From Lachnospiraceae bacterium (lineage in GTDB: Bacteria; Bacillota; Clostridia; Lachnospirales; Lachnospiraceae), in assembly GCA_910576385.1 (NCBI GenBank), contig CAJTIR010000001.1, forward strand, positions 62,001 to 126,000: a DNA stretch of 64,000 bases. The letters are read 5' to 3'. The translations under genes were made by a program, and so were the position numbers. Within the stretch, counting starts at the first letter, position 1. Each line of letters begins with the position of its first letter. The notes below the pieces were generated by a model. It worked only from the letters and a program-made list of their open reading frames with translations, was not told the DNA's origin and made no database searches. Below, one piece after another: positions 62,018 through 64,000 of the stretch.

Positions 62018-62863
62018 ATGGAATGGATGGAAAGATTAAATGATGCAATCAGATATATTGAAGAACATTTGACAGATGAAATTGATTATGAGCAGCTTGG
62101 GCGTATTGCCTGTTGTTCATCCTACCACTTTCAGAGAATGTTTGCTTATATGGCTGGCATTCCGTTGTCCAAGTATATCCGCAGAAGAAGAATGTCGCTT
62201 GCTGCTGTAGACTTGCAGGGCAAGAAGATGAAGATTATTGATGTTGCAGGTAAATATGGTTATAATTCGCCAACCGCTTTTAATAGAGCTTTTCAGTCTG
62301 TTCATGGGATTGCCCCGTCTGCTGTAAAGGAGGAGGGCATATCTGTAAAATCTTTTCCGCCTATTACTTTTAAAATCACAGTCAAAGGAGTGGATGAAAT
62401 GAATTATCGGATTGAGACAAAAGAAGCGTTTCGTATTGTAGGGGTATCTGTGCCATTGTATAAGGAGATTGAGAAGAATTTTGCAATCATTCCCACAAAG
62501 TGGCAGGAAATATCCGAGAATGGAACATTGCAGAAATTGATTGGTATGATGGACACGCCGCCTATGGGAGTGCTTGGAGTTAGTATCTGTAATGATACAG
62601 AACAGTGGAGATATTATATTGCTGTATCTACTTCTCAAACACAGGAAGGCTTGGAAGAATATATTGTACCAGCGGCTACTTGGGCAATATTTTCTGGGCA
62701 GGGGACCAATCAGTCTATTCAGAAATTGGAGCAGCGCATTGTAACAGAATGGCTTCCAACGTCAGGATATGAATATGCCAATGCCCCCGATATTGAGGTC
62801 TATTTAAATCCAGACCCACAAAATGCACAATATGAGGTATGGATACCAGTGACAAAAAAATAG
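62018..62863 (+). CDS. AraC-family regulator with GyrI-like effector domain
   Basis: The ATG at 62018 has AGGAGG ten bases upstream. The 281-residue protein has two N-terminal helix-turn-helix motifs (EQLGRIACCSSYHFQRMFAYMAGIPLSKYIRRRR and IDVAGKYGYNSPTAFNRAFQSVHGIAPSAV). A GyrI-like/SOUL-type ligand-binding domain (about 115-281) follows, with MNYRIETKEAFRIVGVSVPL and EEYIVPAATWAIFSG. Such regulators sense amphipathic cations or drugs and control efflux or stress genes. It lies just after the Ter cluster but behind its terminators, so it is probably independent. Confidence 0.92.
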   Translation: MEWMERLNDAIRYIEEHLTDEIDYEQLGRIACCSSYHFQRMFAYMAGIPLSKYIRRRRMSLAAVDLQGKKMKIIDVAGKYGYNSPTAFNRAFQSVHGIAPSAVKEEGISVKSFPPITFKITVKGVDEMNYRIETKEAFRIVGVSVPLYKEIEKNFAIIPTKWQEISENGTLQKLIGMMDTPPMGVLGVSICNDTEQWRYYIAVSTSQTQEGLEEYIVPAATWAIFSGQGTNQSIQKLEQRIVTEWLPTSGYEYANAPDIEVYLNPDPQNAQYEVWIPVTKK

Positions 62864-62904
62864 TTATGTCGGTATGAAAAGAATAGAGCGGTATTTGTAA
62901 ATAA

Positions 62905-63097
62905 TTTGAGTTTTCCCATTTTTATAACAGCCGATCTTATAGTGCCAAAAGGTCTTGCTGCCTTTGGCAGCATAGACATCTTGCACAAAAAGCCTCTGGA
63001 AAGCTAGCTTTCCAGAGGCTTTTATGTGCAAAGTGTTTCCATCATTTTGTGATGGAAACCTTTTGGTACTATGAATTGCAAAATCGGGAAACTCAAA
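62905..63097. mobile_element. MITE-like element, copy 3 (193 bp)
   Basis: TTTGAGTTTTCCC and GGGAAACTCAAA are terminal inverted repeats. A 10-bp direct repeat TTGTAAATAA flanks it at 62895-62904 and 63098-63107. Closing stem AGTGCCAAAAGG/CCTTTTGGTACT has one mismatch. The central hairpin arm AAAGCCTCTGGAAAG is perfectly complementary to CTTTCCAGAGGCTTT. It is the best-preserved copy and has no coding capacity. Confidence 0.9.
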
Positions 63098-63217
63098 TTG
63101 TAAATAAGTGTAGACAGAAAAAGTAGAACAATCTATACTGTTAAGTGAAAAGCAACAGAGATTTTGGATATGTTAATCCAGAAAATCACATATATCGGAA
63201 GGGGATGACTCCTGCTA

Positions 63218-63277
63218 TTAAGCTATGAGTTACTTGCTGGTAATCAAGTGGTGGGATTCAATCTCCCATCTGATGCA
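63218..63277 (+). promoter_or_regulatory. Recurrent leader element, copy C (5' half only)
   Basis: TTAAGCTATGAGTTAC, TCAAGTGG, CAATCTCCCA and CTGATG follow the order of the first half of copies A and B. The AGCCTCCGGCGG block is missing, and the ribosome binding site GGGAGGA of the HAD gene comes directly after the hairpin. Confidence 0.3.
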
Positions 63278-63287
63278 GGGAGGAAAA

Positions 63288-64000
63288 ATGGCAGTATTTT
63301 TTACAGATCTGGATAATACACTTATTTATTCTTATCGCCATGAGATTGGCAGAGAGAAGATTTGCGTGGAACTTTATCAGGGACGGGAGGTATCTTTTAT
63401 CACCAAGAGAACCTGGGAGCTGCTGCAGCAAGTAAAAAAGCAAGTGCTAATTATTCCAGTGACTACACGGACACAGGAACAGTATCACAGAATAGATTTA
63501 AAAATAGGAACACCAGAGTATGCGCTGACCTGCAATGGAGGCGTGCTGCTGGTGCAGGGGATTGAGGATAAAGATTGGTATGAGGAATCATTAACTTTGA
63601 TAGCAGAATGCAGTCAGGAATTAAAAGAGGCACAAGCTTTGATGGAATCTGATCCAAACCGAAGTTTTGAGGTGCGCAATATTAGAGATTTGTTTCTATT
63701 TACCAAGAGCAGTGAACCAGGGCAGTCTGTAGAATATCTGGCACAGCATACAAATCAGGATCTTGTGGAAGTATTTCAAAATGGTGTTAAGGTTTATGTG
63801 GTTCCCAGAAAACTAAATAAGGGAACAGCCGTGAGACGGTTTTTAAAAAGATTGTGTGTGGAGGGAAGAGAGGAAGAACTTGTGATTGCAGCGGGAGACA
63901 GTAATTTTGATATTGCCATGTTAAAGCAGGCAAAAGTTGCATTTGCACCTTCTGCTTTAGAATATACATACCAACTGCCAGGGAACACTATAGTGTTGGA
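63288..64000 (+). CDS. HAD family phosphatase, 3'-truncated by window edge
   Basis: The ATG at 63288 follows GGGAGGA and the frame is open to the last base (237 codons). The protein begins AVFFTDLDNTLIYSY with the HAD nucleophile Asp7 and general acid Asp9 in DLDNT. TTRTQEQYHRIDL gives motif II, and AAGDSNFDIAMLKQAKVAFAP gives motifs III and IV near 218-230. The fold resembles the sucrose-phosphatase/Cof branch. HAD proteins of this kind belong to the biosynthetic module that accompanies TerD/TelA genes, so the module may continue beyond the window. That link is inferred from position. Confidence 0.85.
   Translation, partial: MAVFFTDLDNTLIYSYRHEIGREKICVELYQGREVSFITKRTWELLQQVKKQVLIIPVTTRTQEQYHRIDLKIGTPEYALTCNGGVLLVQGIEDKDWYEESLTLIAECSQELKEAQALMESDPNRSFEVRNIRDLFLFTKSSEPGQSVEYLAQHTNQDLVEVFQNGVKVYVVPRKLNKGTAVRRFLKRLCVEGREEELVIAAGDSNFDIAMLKQAKVAFAPSALEYTYQLPGNTIVL

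Overview
The window looks like a spore-forming, low-GC Clostridia chromosome, most probably Lachnospiraceae. The pointers are a SleC-type cortex-lysis gene and a SpoVB-like flippase, the tig-clpP-clpX-lon-engB order, a DUF5721-like protein, a cysteine insertion in acetolactate synthase that I associate with this family, and many small hairpin repeats. This assignment rests on gene content only; no rRNA is present.

Layout. 1-3.5 kb: end of a surface glucosylation locus (GtrII-like membrane protein, GtrB-like glycosyltransferase) and an HMGL-type aldolase. 3.6-12.8 kb: a long-leader proteostasis operon (tig, clpP, clpX, lon, engB) running into a zinc/manganese ABC transporter. 12.9-16.5 kb: a cysteine-rich small protein, a three-domain kinase-phosphatase-RNA ligase and an AI-2E permease. 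16.6-20.3 kb: a phosphatase, a diguanylate cyclase with a LacI-type sensor, and two gene relics. 20.4-25.4 kb: SpoVB-like flippase, then rrf2-iscS-iscU-mnmA behind a clear promoter and palindromic operator. 25.5-34.3 kb: hemerythrin, cold-shock protein, M18 peptidase, transglutaminase lipoprotein, DegV, tRNA-Gly(GCC), thyA-folA. 34.4-40.7 kb: AEC permease, then ilvB-ilvN and ilvE around a cysteine hydrolase and a flavin reductase.

41.3-51.0 kb is the most striking part. A SleC-like gene is split into a 5' part (41281-41964) and a 3' part (50731-50955). The 8.77 kb between them ends in a large serine recombinase whose last codons run across the right junction into the split gene. Joining the flanks at the shared AGTGGTA core restores the reading frame exactly (GAG TGG TAC CGA). 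Joining the element ends gives a strongly dyad-symmetric attP-like site. This resembles skin-type sporulation intervening elements. However, the reconstituted protein lacks the usual C-terminus, so regulated excision remains a hypothesis. The insert carries a restriction-modification pair whose nuclease has an in-frame amber stop, a FliD-like gene with a SigD-like promoter, rarA, and a small protein ahead of the recombinase.

51-64 kb holds a Ter/Tel stress cluster: a trypsin-like protease fused to a YceG-like module, a rhomboid protease, a YceG-like protein with two module copies, TelA, three TerD paralogues and a Ca2+-type P-ATPase. An AraC-GyrI regulator follows, then a HAD phosphatase that runs off the window.

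Three copies of a roughly 190 bp non-coding element with TTTGAG/CTCAAA ends lie at 42.7, 52.8 and 62.9 kb. Two of them have 9-10 bp target duplications and all fold as a closed three-hairpin structure. An unrecognised leader motif also recurs ahead of tig, the transglutaminase lipoprotein and, partly, the HAD gene.
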